Positions 25,712 to 35,169 of a stretch of DNA of 64,000 nt are shown here, piece after piece. Source of the DNA: Actinoalloteichus caeruleus DSM 43889 (GTDB lineage: Bacteria; Actinomycetota; Actinomycetes; Mycobacteriales; Pseudonocardiaceae). Numbering within the stretch: the first letter of the stretch is position 1; the number at the start of each line of letters is the position of its first letter. Below the pieces are notes generated by a model. It did not search any database and was not told the origin of the DNA. It was given only the letters and a program-made list of their open reading frames with translations. The stretch lies in NCBI RefSeq assembly GCF_000429185.2, contig NZ_AUBJ02000001.1, forward strand, positions 5,766,001-5,830,000, read 5' to 3'. Position numbers and translations under genes: made by a program.

Positions 25712-26067
25712 GCTCGGGGCGGCTCCCTCGCGGAACCCTCGGCCGGTGGCCGTGACTCCCGGCCGGCCCCGGACGAGGTGTTGGTGCCGCACCGTCTCGC
25801 GATCGTCCACTCTCACGGTGGCCACCGTCCCTCGGGGCGCGCGGTGTTCACCTCCTGCTCCGCTGCCCGGGGAACAGGGCGCCGAGCCCCGGCGACCGGG
25901 GTGGGGGAGAGGCCGGTCCCGCTCGGGCCGGGGGGCTGGCGGCACGGGGTGGGGGGACAACGGGCGTGGAGTGGGAGACCGCGCGACGACCGCTGGTGCC
26001 TGACCGGTTGAGCCGTCCGGACCGCTGCCGCCGTCGAGCACCCGCGCACCAGGGCGTGAATGCCGGG
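25712..26067. other. Convergent intergenic region, no gene seen
   Basis: 356 bp between the permease and the convergent glycosylase gene. Frames here give low-complexity noise. No clear terminator stem with T run was found. Confidence 0.5.
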
Positions 26068-26901
26068 TCAGCCCTCGGCTCCCGCCGGGGCGGAGTGCCC
26101 GGGAGCCCCTTCGGGAGCTGGCTGGCACCGGGGGCAGTGGTAGACGGTGCGGGCCTGAACTCCCACCCCCAGCGTCCCCCGGCGGATCGCGGTGCCGCAG
26201 CGCGCGCACGCCAGGCCGGCCCGCCGGTACACCCAGTGCCGCTGGTCGCGGCGCAACGAGCCCGTGGTGCTCTGCTCCCAGCGCCACGCGTTGGCCGCCA
26301 GCAGCCTCCTGGCGAGGTCGACGGTGGCGGCCGGGTCGACGTCGGCCACCCTCGTCCACGGCGACACGCGGAGGAGGAAGCAGATCTCGCACTGGTAGAG
26401 GTTGCCCACACCGGCCATCACCCGTTGGTCGAGCAGTGCCTCGCCGACGGCTCGTCCGGGATGCGCGGCGAGCCGGCGTTCGGCCTCCCGGCGGTCCGCC
26501 TCCCCCCAGGTCCGCCCCAGCAGGTCGGGGCCGAGGTGGCCGACCAGCGACGACTCCTCCCCCGTGGGTAGCAGCGCGAGGTCGTGCAGCAGGAACCCCA
26601 CCGCCACCCGGTCCTGGTTCGCCAGCACCGCCCTGACCTCGTGGGCGGGACGTCGCCACCGCTCGCCGGGGCCGTGCAGCCGCCACGACCCGTCCATCCG
26701 GAGGTGGCTGTGCAGGCTCCGCCCGTCGTCGAAGCGCACGAAGAGGTGCTTGCCCACCGAGTCGGCCCCGACGACGGCCCGGCCGGCGAGGTCGACCGCG
26801 CTCAACGCGGGGTGCCGCAGTTCACCCCGCACCAGTACCCGGCCGGCGAGCGCCGCGTCGAGGCGCCGTCCGGTCAGGAAGACCGTGTCACCCTCCGGCA
26901 C
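26068..26901 (-). CDS. Fpg/Nei family DNA glycosylase-AP lyase (Nei2-like)
   Basis: Base-excision repair enzyme that removes oxidised bases and nicks the strand. 277 residues: the start is fixed because the second residue must be the catalytic proline, and GTG 26901 gives MPEGDTVF with Pro2-Glu3. Other signatures: KHLFVRFDDGRSLHSHLRMDGSW (DNA-binding helix and beta-hairpin), GVGNLYQCEICF (helix-two-turn-helix Asn), and a C-terminal zinc finger with CARCG and HCPRCQ. The VGN block and finger fit the Nei2 type of mycobacteria better than Fpg. The last 20 residues after the finger are Pro/Ala/Gly-rich. It ends the parA-nei pair on the minus strand, about 50 bp after parA. Confidence 0.93.
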   Translation of the reverse strand: MPEGDTVFLTGRRLDAALAGRVLVRGELRHPALSAVDLAGRAVVGADSVGKHLFVRFDDGRSLHSHLRMDGSWRLHGPGERWRRPAHEVRAVLANQDRVAVGFLLHDLALLPTGEESSLVGHLGPDLLGRTWGEADRREAERRLAAHPGRAVGEALLDQRVMAGVGNLYQCEICFLLRVSPWTRVADVDPAATVDLARRLLAANAWRWEQSTTGSLRRDQRHWVYRRAGLACARCGTAIRRGTLGVGVQARTVYHCPRCQPAPEGAPGHSAPAGAEG

Positions 26902-26952
26902 ACCTCCGATGGTGCCATCCCGCCGGAGCCGGTAGCCGGTCCACCGCCCGGC

Positions 26953-27792
26953 TCAGTCGAACGCGGGCTCGGTCTCGGGCTCCCGCCCGGCCCGCCGGCC
27001 ACGCGCCGAGCGCAACACGCGGGCCAACAGCAGGTTGAACGCCAGCGACACCTCCCGCGCCCCGGGGGTGCCCCACTGGTGGATGGGCATGCAGGCGCCC
27101 TGGGCCTGCTGCACCGCGAGGCGGTCGGGCAGCACCACCGGCATCACGAGCGGACCGAAGATCTCCCGGAGCTCGTTGATCCGGAACTGGTGTTCGTGCG
27201 ACCGGGGGCGCACCCGGTTCACCACGACACCCAGCGGTTGCAGGTCGGAGTTGGTGTTCTCCCGTTCCGCCTGGACGGCCTCGAACGCGCGCTGCACGCC
27301 GGAGACGGCGAACATCGTCGGTTCCGTCACGAGCATGGCGCGCTGGGCGGCCACCAGCGCGGAACGGGTGAGCTGGCCGAGGGAGGGCGGGCAGTCGAGG
27401 AGCACCAGCTGGTAGGGGGGCAGCCCCTCCTCCTCGTCCAGCTCGCGCACCGTCGTCAGCACCTCCCGGAGCCGGGAGAGCTCCGGCGCGCCCGGGTTGG
27501 GGACGTTGTGGCCCTCGGCGCCCTCCGAACCGACCAGGACGTCCAGCCCCTCTCCCCAGGAACTGGGTGCGATCGCCGCCCGCACCGTGTCCGGCGAGGG
27601 GTCGGCGAGGACGTCGGCCAGGTCGGCGTCCGTCTCGGCGGGATCCATCGCAGCCGTGGTGTTGCACTGGGGATCGAGGTCGACGACCAGGGTTCGCAGG
27701 CCCCGCCGCAGGGCGGCGGAGGCGCACCCCAGCGCGACGGTCGTCTTCCCCACGCCACCCTTCAGGCTGAGCACTGCCACCGTAGTAAGCAC
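26953..27792 (-). CDS. ParA/MinD-family ATPase
   Basis: 279-residue deviant Walker ATPase. The P-loop with the ParA-specific first lysine is LSLKGGVGKTT (residues about 8-18), followed by VVDLDPQCNTT (switch I) and VLLDCPPSLGQLT (Walker B/switch II). Such proteins partition plasmids or chromosomes or position protein cargo; no parB or parS-like array accompanies it, so it is more likely an orphan cargo-positioning ATPase than the chromosome ParA. GTG 27792 is chosen over GTG 27837 because it places the P-loop near the N-terminus and TAGGCT lies 7 bp upstream (27800-27805). The last 20 residues are charged and disordered. Confidence 0.88.
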   Translation of the reverse strand: MLTTVAVLSLKGGVGKTTVALGCASAALRRGLRTLVVDLDPQCNTTAAMDPAETDADLADVLADPSPDTVRAAIAPSSWGEGLDVLVGSEGAEGHNVPNPGAPELSRLREVLTTVRELDEEEGLPPYQLVLLDCPPSLGQLTRSALVAAQRAMLVTEPTMFAVSGVQRAFEAVQAERENTNSDLQPLGVVVNRVRPRSHEHQFRINELREIFGPLVMPVVLPDRLAVQQAQGACMPIHQWGTPGAREVSLAFNLLLARVLRSARGRRAGREPETEPAFD

Positions 27793-27799
27793 GGGTTGC

Positions 27800-27805
27800 A
27801 GCCTA
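27800..27805 (-). promoter_or_regulatory. -10 element for parA-like gene
   Basis: TAGGCT, 7 bp before GTG 27792 on the minus strand; leaderless spacing. The alternative start at 27837 would lie upstream of this box and outside the transcript. Confidence 0.5.
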
Positions 27806-27997
27806 CGGTCTGCCCCGATCAGTGGTGGAGCCGTCACTGCATCGGCCCAACGAGCTCCGGGCCGGCCCCGCTGCCGACCGGGGCGGAACCGGTCGTGGCC
27901 CCGGGTGGTCGAGGTGCTGGCACGCCGCGAACCACGGCCGGCCGGACGAGCCGGTTCGCGGGGAGGGAGGCCGCCGCCACTCCCGCACGACGGGTTC

Positions 27998-28003
27998 TAG
28001 GCT
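27998..28003 (+). promoter_or_regulatory. -10 element for methyltransferase gene
   Basis: TAGGCT, 7 bp before ATG 28011, the same hexamer and spacing as for the divergent ParA-like gene; leaderless start predicted. Confidence 0.5.
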
Positions 28004-28010
28004 CTGTCCC

Positions 28011-28745
28011 ATGGTTTCCGAGGCCGTGCTGTCCGCGTTGAACGTCGAACTGGTCGCGGTGCGCCGCCGCTCCGGGGCCGGGCGTCCGCCGAGGGTGCTC
28101 GACGTGGGCGGGGGCAGCGGGGTGTGGGCGGTGCCGCTGGCCGAGGCGGGGTGCGAGGTCACCGTCGTCGACGCGAGCCCGAACGCGTTGGCCACGCTGC
28201 GCACCCGGGCGGCGGAGCGGGGCGTGCTGGACCGGGTCACCGCCGTGCAGGGCGATTCCGAGGCCCTGACCGCCGTGGCGGAACCGGGCCGGGCCGATCT
28301 GGTGCTGGGCCACGGACTGCTGGAGTACGTGGAGAACCCGGGTGCCGCGCTGGCGGAGCTGTCGGCCGTGACCGCCCCGGGTGGCGCGATCTCCGTGGTG
28401 GTGGCCAACCGGCACGCGGCGGTCCTGCACCGCGTCCTCTCGGGACGTGTCGCGGAGGCCAGGGAGGTGCTGACCTCGCCGAGCGGAACCCTCGCCCCCG
28501 GCACCGGTGCCGACCCGCTGCTCCGCCGCTTCGACGCCGCCGGCCTGTCGGAGCTGGTGACCGCCGCCGGGTTGGCGGTCGAACTGCTCCAGGGGGACGG
28601 GGCCGTCACCGACCTGGTGCCGGGGTCCGTGCTCGACACCTGCTCGCCCAGTGATCTCGCGGAACTGGAGTTGCTCGCGGCGCGGCAACCGCCCCTGCGC
28701 GAGCTGTCGAGCCGGCTGCACGTGCTGGCCCGCCGCCCCCGCTGA
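28011..28745 (+). CDS. Class I SAM-dependent methyltransferase
   Basis: 244-residue cytoplasmic methyltransferase of UbiE/SmtA-like layout. Motif I is VLDVGGGSGVWAVPLAEAG (about residues 29-47), followed by VTVVDASPNAL (motif II acidic residue), GDSEAL and ADLVLGHGLLEYV (motif IV). The C-terminal half contains a helical insert and LEVLVARRPR-like end (SSRLHVLARRPR). The acceptor is unknown; the family includes SmtA of actinobacteria. The ATG at 28011 is supported by the -10 box 7 bp upstream and by the motif position. It diverges from the parA-like gene and precedes the DUF3040 gene by about 250 bp. Confidence 0.88.
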   Translation: MVSEAVLSALNVELVAVRRRSGAGRPPRVLDVGGGSGVWAVPLAEAGCEVTVVDASPNALATLRTRAAERGVLDRVTAVQGDSEALTAVAEPGRADLVLGHGLLEYVENPGAALAELSAVTAPGGAISVVVANRHAAVLHRVLSGRVAEAREVLTSPSGTLAPGTGADPLLRRFDAAGLSELVTAAGLAVELLQGDGAVTDLVPGSVLDTCSPSDLAELELLAARQPPLRELSSRLHVLARRPR

Positions 28746-29001
28746 GGAGCTGCCCGCCCGTCTTCCCCCGATCCGGGGAACACGGGGTGTCGCTGCCGTG
28801 CGGCCCGCCCTCCGCGTCGAACAATCGACTCACTGACCTCGCACGACGATAATGTGTGCGTGTGCGAACATTCTGGTGGTCGGTCCGGGTAGTGGTCGGG
28901 TTGCGCGGCTCGTATCCTTAGACGTGACGCCCCATGAGGGCGTCCGCCGGAAGTCTCGAAGGATTGTCCGGCGCCGCAATCGCTGTGCCGGAGGAGGAGC
29001 C

Positions 29002-29412
29002 ATGCCACTCTCCGAGCACGAGCAGCGTTTGCTCGACCAGATCGAGCGCGCGCTCTATGCCGAAGACCCCAAGTTCGCCTCCAACGTGCGTGGCGCACGC
29101 GTGCGGAGGCCTTCCAGGCGTCGGCGCCTCCAGGGCGTCGCGCTGCTGGCCGTTGGTTTGCTCACGCTCGTGCTCGGAGTGGTACTCCCGGTACGGGTGG
29201 CGGACATACCGGTCATCAGCGTTTTCGGCTTCCTGCTCATGTTCGGTGGTGCCGTACTGATGTTGACCGCTCTTCGGGCCAGTTCCTCCGAGACCGAGGA
29301 ACCTGCCGAAGGGGGAGGCGCAGGCGAGCCGCCACCGACGTCCCGGACGTCGAGGAGTTCCTTCTCCCAACGGATGGAGGAGCGGTTCCGCCGGCGGTTC
29401 GACGGCGAATAG
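29002..29412 (+). CDS. DUF3040 domain-containing membrane protein
   Basis: 136-residue protein of the actinobacterial DUF3040 family: the N-terminus MPLSEHEQRLLDQIERALYAEDPKFAS is the family signature, followed by a basic stretch and two membrane segments (LLAVGLLTLVLGVVLPV and ISVFGFLLMFGGAVLML). The C-terminus is acidic, then Ser/Arg-rich. Function is unknown, but the gene is often located just upstream of the mraZ division cluster, as here. The ATG at 29002 has GGAGGAGGAG 3 bp upstream. A likely -10 TAATGT lies around 28850. A hairpin terminator follows at 29425. Confidence 0.93.
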   Translation: MPLSEHEQRLLDQIERALYAEDPKFASNVRGARVRRPSRRRRLQGVALLAVGLLTLVLGVVLPVRVADIPVISVFGFLLMFGGAVLMLTALRASSSETEEPAEGGGAGEPPPTSRTSRSSFSQRMEERFRRRFDGE

Positions 29413-29424
29413 GACGTGGTGCGT

Positions 29425-29451
29425 GCGGCCCGGTGCGAAGGATCGGGCCGC
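29425..29451 (+). terminator. Hairpin terminator after DUF3040 gene
   Basis: 8-bp perfect stem GCGGCCCG / CGGGCCGC with an 11-nt loop, 13 bp after the stop codon; no T run. Confidence 0.45.
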
Positions 29452-29804
29452 GAGCCGAGCGTGTTCCTCCGCATCAGCAGGCAGACAGGCATCCTGGCTT
29501 CGGCCGGGGTGCCTTTCTTCTGTTGGGGGGCCGCGCCACCAGGCCCGAGTAGCCGGGGGGACGGCGAGGAGCCACTGGTGGCCGCGCCCGCCCCGACCGC
29601 ACCGAGTCCTCCGGGTTGACCCGCCCGGGTCACCTCGACCCGGCCTGGCGGCATCGGCGAGGCCATCGCCGCCAGGTGGCTCCGCCGGCGGGGGAGGACG
29701 CGTGGGCCGCCCACCCCGGCCCGGCGGCACACACTCGGCCCTCCGCCTCCAGCCAGCCTCCAGCGCGCGTCCAGCCGCGCCCCACCTCCGGGGCCCGGCG
29801 TGCC
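29452..29804. other. Convergent intergenic region, no gene seen
   Basis: Between the DUF3040 and tgpA stop codons. Arg/Pro/Ala-rich frames only; a pyrimidine-rich patch (around 29512-29522) is the only notable feature. Confidence 0.45.
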
Positions 29805-32342
29805 CTACTCGGTCCCAGCCCCGTCGCTCGACGGCCCCTCGGGGGCCCGGCGCGGCCGCCGCCGTGTCGAGGGGGGAACGACCCGGTCGACCCAGCGCGG
29901 GGGCGCGTTCCGGTGGAAACCGGCCAGCACCGAGTCCAACGCCCCGGCCAACTCCCCTGACGGGGCGGCGGACGGCGCGTACCACTCCCGTTCCACCGCC
30001 TCGGCCAGCACGGTCAGACCGGCCACCGTCCGGCCGTCGAACCGGTACTGCCGGCTGAGGCGGTCCACCGCGACCCGGACGGTGTCCGATGCCGGGGGAG
30101 CGGAACCCCGGTCGGCGCACAGGTCGAGCACCTCCGCCCAGGCGGCCGTCGCGGCACCGGCCCACCCGGACCGGACGGTCTGGAGGCGGATGCGGCGCCG
30201 CGAGGAGCGGAGCAGCGGCGGCGACGCGACCACGACAGCGGGGGGCAGCAGGACGGCCGCCAGCCACCACAGGCCGTCGGGCCCCACCGGGAGCACCAAC
30301 CACCACAACACCGGGACGAGGGTCGCCGCCACCGCTCCGCACAGCGCGAACCGCAGGACCCGCCGGGTGGCCGCCACCGGCCGGAGCCAGGCGTCCAACT
30401 CCCCGGGGCCCGTGCCCGTCGCCCGCCGGCGTCCGAGGGTGAGACCAGCCACCAGCGCTGTCAGGGCGGCGGAGACGAGGACACCCACCACCAACCACAC
30501 CCAGAGCGCGACGGGGAACGCGCCCTTGCCCGGTTCGACGACGCCCTCGTCGTGACCGGCCTGGGGGGCGTCGCTCGTCGTCGTGGAGGTGTCGGTGGGC
30601 GCCGTCGTGGTCGGCACCGAGTCCGTCTCCTCCGGGCGGTCCGGCCGGTCGGACTCCTCCGGTGTGCTGTGCGCCGGCTCCACGGCCCGGCCGTCGTTGA
30701 GCGGCGTGGGCTCGAAGGAGATCCAGCCGAAACCCTCGAAGTAGCCCTCCACCCAGGCGTGGGCCTCGTTGTTGGTGATCAGCCGTGATGTGCCCGTCTG
30801 GTACCCGGGGCTGAACCCGACCGCGACCCTGGCCGGCACCCCGATCGACCGGAGCAGTACCGCCAACGCCGAGGAGTACTGCTCGCAGTACCCGGTGCGC
30901 CCCTCGAACAGGAAGTCCGCGAGGGCGTCCGAACCGCTGCCCGTCTCGGTCTCCAGGCTGTACTGGAAGCCGTTCGCGGGGTCGCGGAAGAAGGCGGTCA
31001 GCGCGTTGGCCTTGTCGATCGGCGCCGCGTGGGGGGCGGCCAGCCGGTCGGCCAGCGCGCTCACCTCGGGAGTGACCCCGTCCAGCCGCAGGTACACCGG
31101 GTCGACGTTCTGCGGGTCCGGTGCCGTGCGCAGCTCCTCGAGCGGGTACTCGGGCACCACCGCCTCGACCGTGTAGGGGGTGGCCCGCCGGCTCTCCTCG
31201 GCGTAGATCAGGCCGGAGCGCGCGTCGTAGCGCCAGCCGGGCGCCACGTCGTCGACCACGGTGGGGACTCCGAACACGGGCAGCCAGTGGTCCTGGTAGT
31301 TCAGCGGTTCGACACGGATGCGACTGCTCTCGGCGGGCAGGCGCGCGCTGCCGGCCGGGCGCGGCAACGGCCGCCCCGCGGCGGCGTCGACGCCCTCGTC
31401 GACGGGGCCGAGCCGCCACCCCTCCCCGGGGTCGTAGTGGCTGAGGGTGAAGGCCCGCAGGTACTGCCGCTCCCGCATCCCCTCGACCCGCAGCAGATCG
31501 ATCGTGGTCTCCCGGTCCAGCTGTCCCCGCAGTGAGGTGAAGGTGTTCAGCCCGACGCCGTAACCGCCCTGGTCACCGCCCCCACCACCGCCGCCCCCAC
31601 CGGGGAACCGCCCCTCGGTCCCGATGAAGGTCAGGCTCGCGCCCGCGACCAGTGCCGCGGCCACGGACAGGGCCGTCGTCGCGGTCGCCGCCGGCGTCCA
31701 CCGGTTCCGGGGCGCCCCGCTGTCCGTCGCGGCCCCCGCGAGGACGCGTTGCCGGTGCCGACCGTCGACCGCCAGCAGGAGGGCGAAGCCCACCGCGCCA
31801 GCCGCGAAGGTCCACCACGGCAGCATCTCCCTGGCCAGGGACGCGGGGATGGCGAACACGGACAACAACAGCAGGCCGGCGGCGGCCGGTGCGCGCAACC
31901 CCACCGCGAGCAGGTCCGCCACCACGGCCACCACGCCGATGCTCAGCATGAGCAGGCACAGGATGGGAGCGGTCGCCTCGACCGGGGGGACCCCGACCTT
32001 GACCTGTTCCAGCGATTCGCCCAGCAGCCCGAGCACCTCGCGCACCGCCTCCGGCCCTGGCAGCAGACCGAGGACACCGCTCCCGGTGAACAGCACGGTG
32101 ACCAGGCACGACAGGACGAGCAGCTGGCCGGTGACGACGATCCACGCCGGCAGCCGCATCACGCGCAGCGCCACACCGGCGGCGGCCACGGTGAACACCG
32201 CCAGCGCCACCAGGAGGATCGGCCCAGCCCCGTCGACGATGCCGGTGACCGCGCTCGCCGCGCCGAGCATCGCCAGCCCGCACAGGACCGCGTTCGCCGC
32301 GTGCCGCCCCAGGTCGGTCCGGCCCACCTCCACGCCCACCAT
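29805..32342 (-). CDS. Membrane transglutaminase-like protein, TgpA family
   Basis: 845-residue inner-membrane protein. About six N-terminal membrane helices (DUF3488-type, residues 15-215) are followed by an external transglutaminase-like core and one late membrane helix (VALWVWLVVGVLVSAALTALVAGL), then a helical cytoplasmic tail. The core has GRTGYCEQYSSALAVLLRS with the catalytic Cys486 and NEAHAWVEGYFE with His528; the third position appears as FEPTP, with Glu where many members have Asp. A polyglycine run (around residue 245) precedes the core. Substrate unknown; a role in processing an envelope protein is likely. It is the last gene of a moxR-DUF58-tgpA operon; the start ATG 32342 overlaps the DUF58 stop (an in-frame GTG at 32345 would give a GTGA overlap). 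Confidence 0.9.
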   Translation of the reverse strand: MVGVEVGRTDLGRHAANAVLCGLAMLGAASAVTGIVDGAGPILLVALAVFTVAAAGVALRVMRLPAWIVVTGQLLVLSCLVTVLFTGSGVLGLLPGPEAVREVLGLLGESLEQVKVGVPPVEATAPILCLLMLSIGVVAVVADLLAVGLRAPAAAGLLLLSVFAIPASLAREMLPWWTFAAGAVGFALLLAVDGRHRQRVLAGAATDSGAPRNRWTPAATATTALSVAAALVAGASLTFIGTEGRFPGGGGGGGGGDQGGYGVGLNTFTSLRGQLDRETTIDLLRVEGMRERQYLRAFTLSHYDPGEGWRLGPVDEGVDAAAGRPLPRPAGSARLPAESSRIRVEPLNYQDHWLPVFGVPTVVDDVAPGWRYDARSGLIYAEESRRATPYTVEAVVPEYPLEELRTAPDPQNVDPVYLRLDGVTPEVSALADRLAAPHAAPIDKANALTAFFRDPANGFQYSLETETGSGSDALADFLFEGRTGYCEQYSSALAVLLRSIGVPARVAVGFSPGYQTGTSRLITNNEAHAWVEGYFEGFGWISFEPTPLNDGRAVEPAHSTPEESDRPDRPEETDSVPTTTAPTDTSTTTSDAPQAGHDEGVVEPGKGAFPVALWVWLVVGVLVSAALTALVAGLTLGRRRATGTGPGELDAWLRPVAATRRVLRFALCGAVAATLVPVLWWLVLPVGPDGLWWLAAVLLPPAVVVASPPLLRSSRRRIRLQTVRSGWAGAATAAWAEVLDLCADRGSAPPASDTVRVAVDRLSRQYRFDGRTVAGLTVLAEAVEREWYAPSAAPSGELAGALDSVLAGFHRNAPPRWVDRVVPPSTRRRPRRAPEGPSSDGAGTE

Positions 32343-33625
32343 CACCCGACTCCTCCGTGCCAGACCGCCCGGGCGGTCGGCGTGGCCGGCGGGCCCTCCG
32401 CTCCCCGCCCGCACAACCGCGACCACACCGCGACCATCTCCTCACCGGGAAGCGGGGTGACGACCCGCCACCCGGCTGCCCGGAGCACCCGCGCGGCCGG
32501 CTCCTGGCTGGGCGCCATCGTGTCGCCGAGGCCCGCCCACTGCCGGACGTCGAGCAGGACCGCGCTGGTCCGGCTCCCGGGCGGGCGGCGGACCGCGAGC
32601 CGGTGCGCCTCGTCCGCCGAAAGCATGCCGAGCACCGCCACCAGGTCACGCCCCTCGGCCGGGTCCGCCTCCAAGGCCAGCTCCCGCCGCCGCGAGGGTG
32701 CCAACCTGGCCAGCGTGTCGAGCACGACGGCGTCGCTCCGGGAACCGAGGACGTCCTCGCTGAGCAACGGGACCCCCTCATTGGTCAGGAGCCGGAAGCC
32801 CTTGCCCGTGCTCCTGAGGTGCAGGCAGACGCTGGCGGTGAACGACACCGCCCACTCCAGGCTCGACGCCGGCCCCGTGCCCCGGTGGGCGGCGTTGCGC
32901 ACGTCCACCAGCACGGTCGTGCCACCCACCCAGGGGCTCTCCTCGACCCGCACCATCAGTTCGTCCCGGCGCGCGGTGGACCGCCAGTGCACCCGGCGCA
33001 TGTCGTCACCGTGCCGGTAGGGGCGCACGACCACGTCGTCCAGGCCCTGCCCCGACCGCGCCCTGGCGATGCCCTCCTCCCCCCGCCCGGTGCCCGACCC
33101 GGCCGGATGCCCGGCGAGTTCCTCGACCCGCGGGGTCACCACGAACCGCAGCTGCTCGCCCAACGCCTCGTCGTGTTCGGCCAGCCCGAAGGCGTCGGTG
33201 AACCTGGCCGCGAGCGGACCGACCGTGTGGACGCCCCGCAGCGTGGGCCGCAGCTCGTAGGTCAGCACGACGCACTGCCCCCGCACCGGCCGGGGAGCGA
33301 GGAAGCGGGGGCGCTCGCCGAGCGCGTAGGGCAGGGTGTCCTGGAGCAGGACCGTCCCGCCGCCCAGGGTCCCGCGCCCCCGCACGGTCAGCCGCATCCG
33401 CGCGAGGTCACCGGCCTGGACCCGGGCCGGGCTGACGGCGCGCTCGACGCTCACCTGCGTGCGCGACCGGCGTGTCACGAGAGCGGACAGCAGGGGCAAC
33501 AGCAGCGTGAAGAGGCCGACCCGCAGCAGGTCGCGTTCGTCGAGCACGACGGAGCACAGGGCCGCCGCGGTGCCGGCCGCGAACAGGCACCGGCCTCGGG
33601 TGGTCAGTCCGGAGAGCGCTGTCAA
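32342..33625 (-). CDS. DUF58 domain-containing protein
   Basis: 427-residue protein with two N-terminal membrane segments (CLFAAGTAAALCSVV and LFTLLLPLLSALV) and a vWA-like DUF58 domain. The signature VVRPYRHGDDMRRVHWRSTARRDELMVRVEE is complete. DUF58 proteins pair with MoxR ATPases, by analogy with metal-dependent vWA adaptor-AAA+ chaperone systems; here with TgpA they form the conserved three-gene envelope unit. The start is TTG 33625 with AAGG upstream; it is the only start that gives the usual xALSGLTTRGRCLFAAG opening. Its stop overlaps the tgpA start. Confidence 0.9.
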   Translation of the reverse strand: MTALSGLTTRGRCLFAAGTAAALCSVVLDERDLLRVGLFTLLLPLLSALVTRRSRTQVSVERAVSPARVQAGDLARMRLTVRGRGTLGGGTVLLQDTLPYALGERPRFLAPRPVRGQCVVLTYELRPTLRGVHTVGPLAARFTDAFGLAEHDEALGEQLRFVVTPRVEELAGHPAGSGTGRGEEGIARARSGQGLDDVVVRPYRHGDDMRRVHWRSTARRDELMVRVEESPWVGGTTVLVDVRNAAHRGTGPASSLEWAVSFTASVCLHLRSTGKGFRLLTNEGVPLLSEDVLGSRSDAVVLDTLARLAPSRRRELALEADPAEGRDLVAVLGMLSADEAHRLAVRRPPGSRTSAVLLDVRQWAGLGDTMAPSQEPAARVLRAAGWRVVTPLPGEEMVAVWSRLCGRGAEGPPATPTARAVWHGGVG

Positions 33626-33729
33626 TCTTCTGCCTTCTCGTCGTCGCCGGGAGCTGCTGGTCGTCGGGGAACTGGGGGACGCGGAAGGCGACGGAGGCTG
33701 TCCGCCCGCTCGGTCACGGGACCGTTGTC

Positions 33730-34812
33730 TCAGCGCGCGCGGTGCGCCGGCTCGACCGGCCACTGCCCGCTCCGCTGCTGGGCCGAACCGGCCCCCTGCG
33801 GGACGGGCACCCGTTGCAGCAGACCGTGCACGACCTCGGCGGGTGAGCGCCGGGCGGCCTGGGCCTCCGGTGCGAGGACCAGCCGGTGCGCCAGGACGGT
33901 GACGGCGACCGCCTGGACGTCGTCGGGGATCACGTACTCCCGCCCGACCAGCGCCGCCTGGGCTCGGGCCGCCCTGACCAGGTGCAACGTGGCCCTGGGG
34001 GACGCCCCGAGCCGGACGTCGGGTGTTCGGCGGGTCGCGGCCACCAGGTCGACGGCGTAGCGGCGGACCTCGGAGGACATGTGCAGTCCGCGCACGGCGT
34101 GCGCCATCTCCCGCACCTGCGCCGCCGTGCACATCGGCCGCAGCTCGGCGAGCGGGTCGTGCCCGGAGTGCTCGTCCACCATCGCCAGTTCGGCCGCCGG
34201 GTCCGGGTAGCCGATCGACACCCGGCACGTGAAGCGGTCCCGCTGGGCCTCGGGCAGCGCGTAGGTGCCCTCCATCTCCACCGGGTTCTGCGTCGCGATC
34301 ACCATGAACGGCGGCGTCAACGCGTAGGTCTGCCCGTCGACGGTGACCTGGTGTTCCTCCATGCACTCCAACAGCGCGGACTGGGTCTTGGGGGAGGCCC
34401 GGTTGATCTCGTCGCCGACCACGACGTTCGCGAACACCGGGCCGGCGCGGAACTCGAAGGAGCTGTTCTGCCGGTTGAAGATGGACACACCCGTGATATC
34501 GCTGGGCAGCAGGTCCGGGGTGAACTGCACCCTGCTCACGGTGCCCCCGACCGACTTCGCCAACGCCTTCGCCAGCGACGTCTTGCCCACCCCCGGGACG
34601 TCCTCCACCAGGAGGTGCCCCTCGGCGAGCATCGTGATCATGGCGACCCGCACCACCTCGGGCTTGCCGACGATGACCCGTTCCACGTTGGCCGCGATCC
34701 GGCCGGTGATCGCGTGCAGCTCGGACAGCCCGAGCGTGCCGCTCCGGTGTCGCTCGTCGGCCGGAGCCGCTCGTTCGTTCGGCGGCGCTGGGGACTCGGT
34801 ACTCGGCGTCAC
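33730..34812 (-). CDS. MoxR-type AAA+ ATPase
   Basis: 360-residue cytoplasmic ATPase. Walker A is VPGVGKTS (K77), Walker B VVVGDEINRA (D134-E135), followed by SPKTQSALLECMEEHQVTVDG and the sensor region IATQNPVEMEGTYALPEAQRDRF, the classic MoxR block. A lid domain follows with GASPRATLHLVRAARAQAAL. MoxR ATPases act with vWA/DUF58 partners in maturation of envelope or metal-containing complexes; here the partners are the next two genes. The GTG at 34812 has AGGAGG 4 bp upstream. The first 30 residues are disordered. It diverges from mraZ across a 452-bp region. Confidence 0.95.
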   Translation of the reverse strand: MTPSTESPAPPNERAAPADERHRSGTLGLSELHAITGRIAANVERVIVGKPEVVRVAMITMLAEGHLLVEDVPGVGKTSLAKALAKSVGGTVSRVQFTPDLLPSDITGVSIFNRQNSSFEFRAGPVFANVVVGDEINRASPKTQSALLECMEEHQVTVDGQTYALTPPFMVIATQNPVEMEGTYALPEAQRDRFTCRVSIGYPDPAAELAMVDEHSGHDPLAELRPMCTAAQVREMAHAVRGLHMSSEVRRYAVDLVAATRRTPDVRLGASPRATLHLVRAARAQAALVGREYVIPDDVQAVAVTVLAHRLVLAPEAQAARRSPAEVVHGLLQRVPVPQGAGSAQQRSGQWPVEPAHRAR

Positions 34813-35169
34813 ACGACCTCCTGTGCATCGCAGGCGTCCCGACACCGCCGCTCCCTCGTGAGGGGCCGGACCCCGCGCCGGCGCCCTGGGTGAGGCGGTG
34901 TGGGACGCAGTCTGTCAAACGTCGCCGGGGCCGTCCCGTGACGAGTGCGGCGGCGGCCAACACTGGCAGCCCGGGATGATGATCTCCATTCTTCCCCACC
35001 ACGCTCCGGTCGGAGACGAAACCAACCACCTCCCGGGTTGTCGGCGCCGGCGCGGCCGCCTGCCCCGCCGGCCGACACGCGAGCGGCCCCCCACCGCCCC
35101 CCACCGCGCGTCGATCCTCCTACCAGCGGAAACGGTCCGACATTCGGGCCTGGCGCGCTCCGATCCGCG
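34813..35169. other. Divergent regulatory region between moxR and mraZ, no gene
   Basis: Carries the moxR promoter (not located precisely) and leads into the mraZ promoter. Frames are short and non-coding in character. Confidence 0.5.
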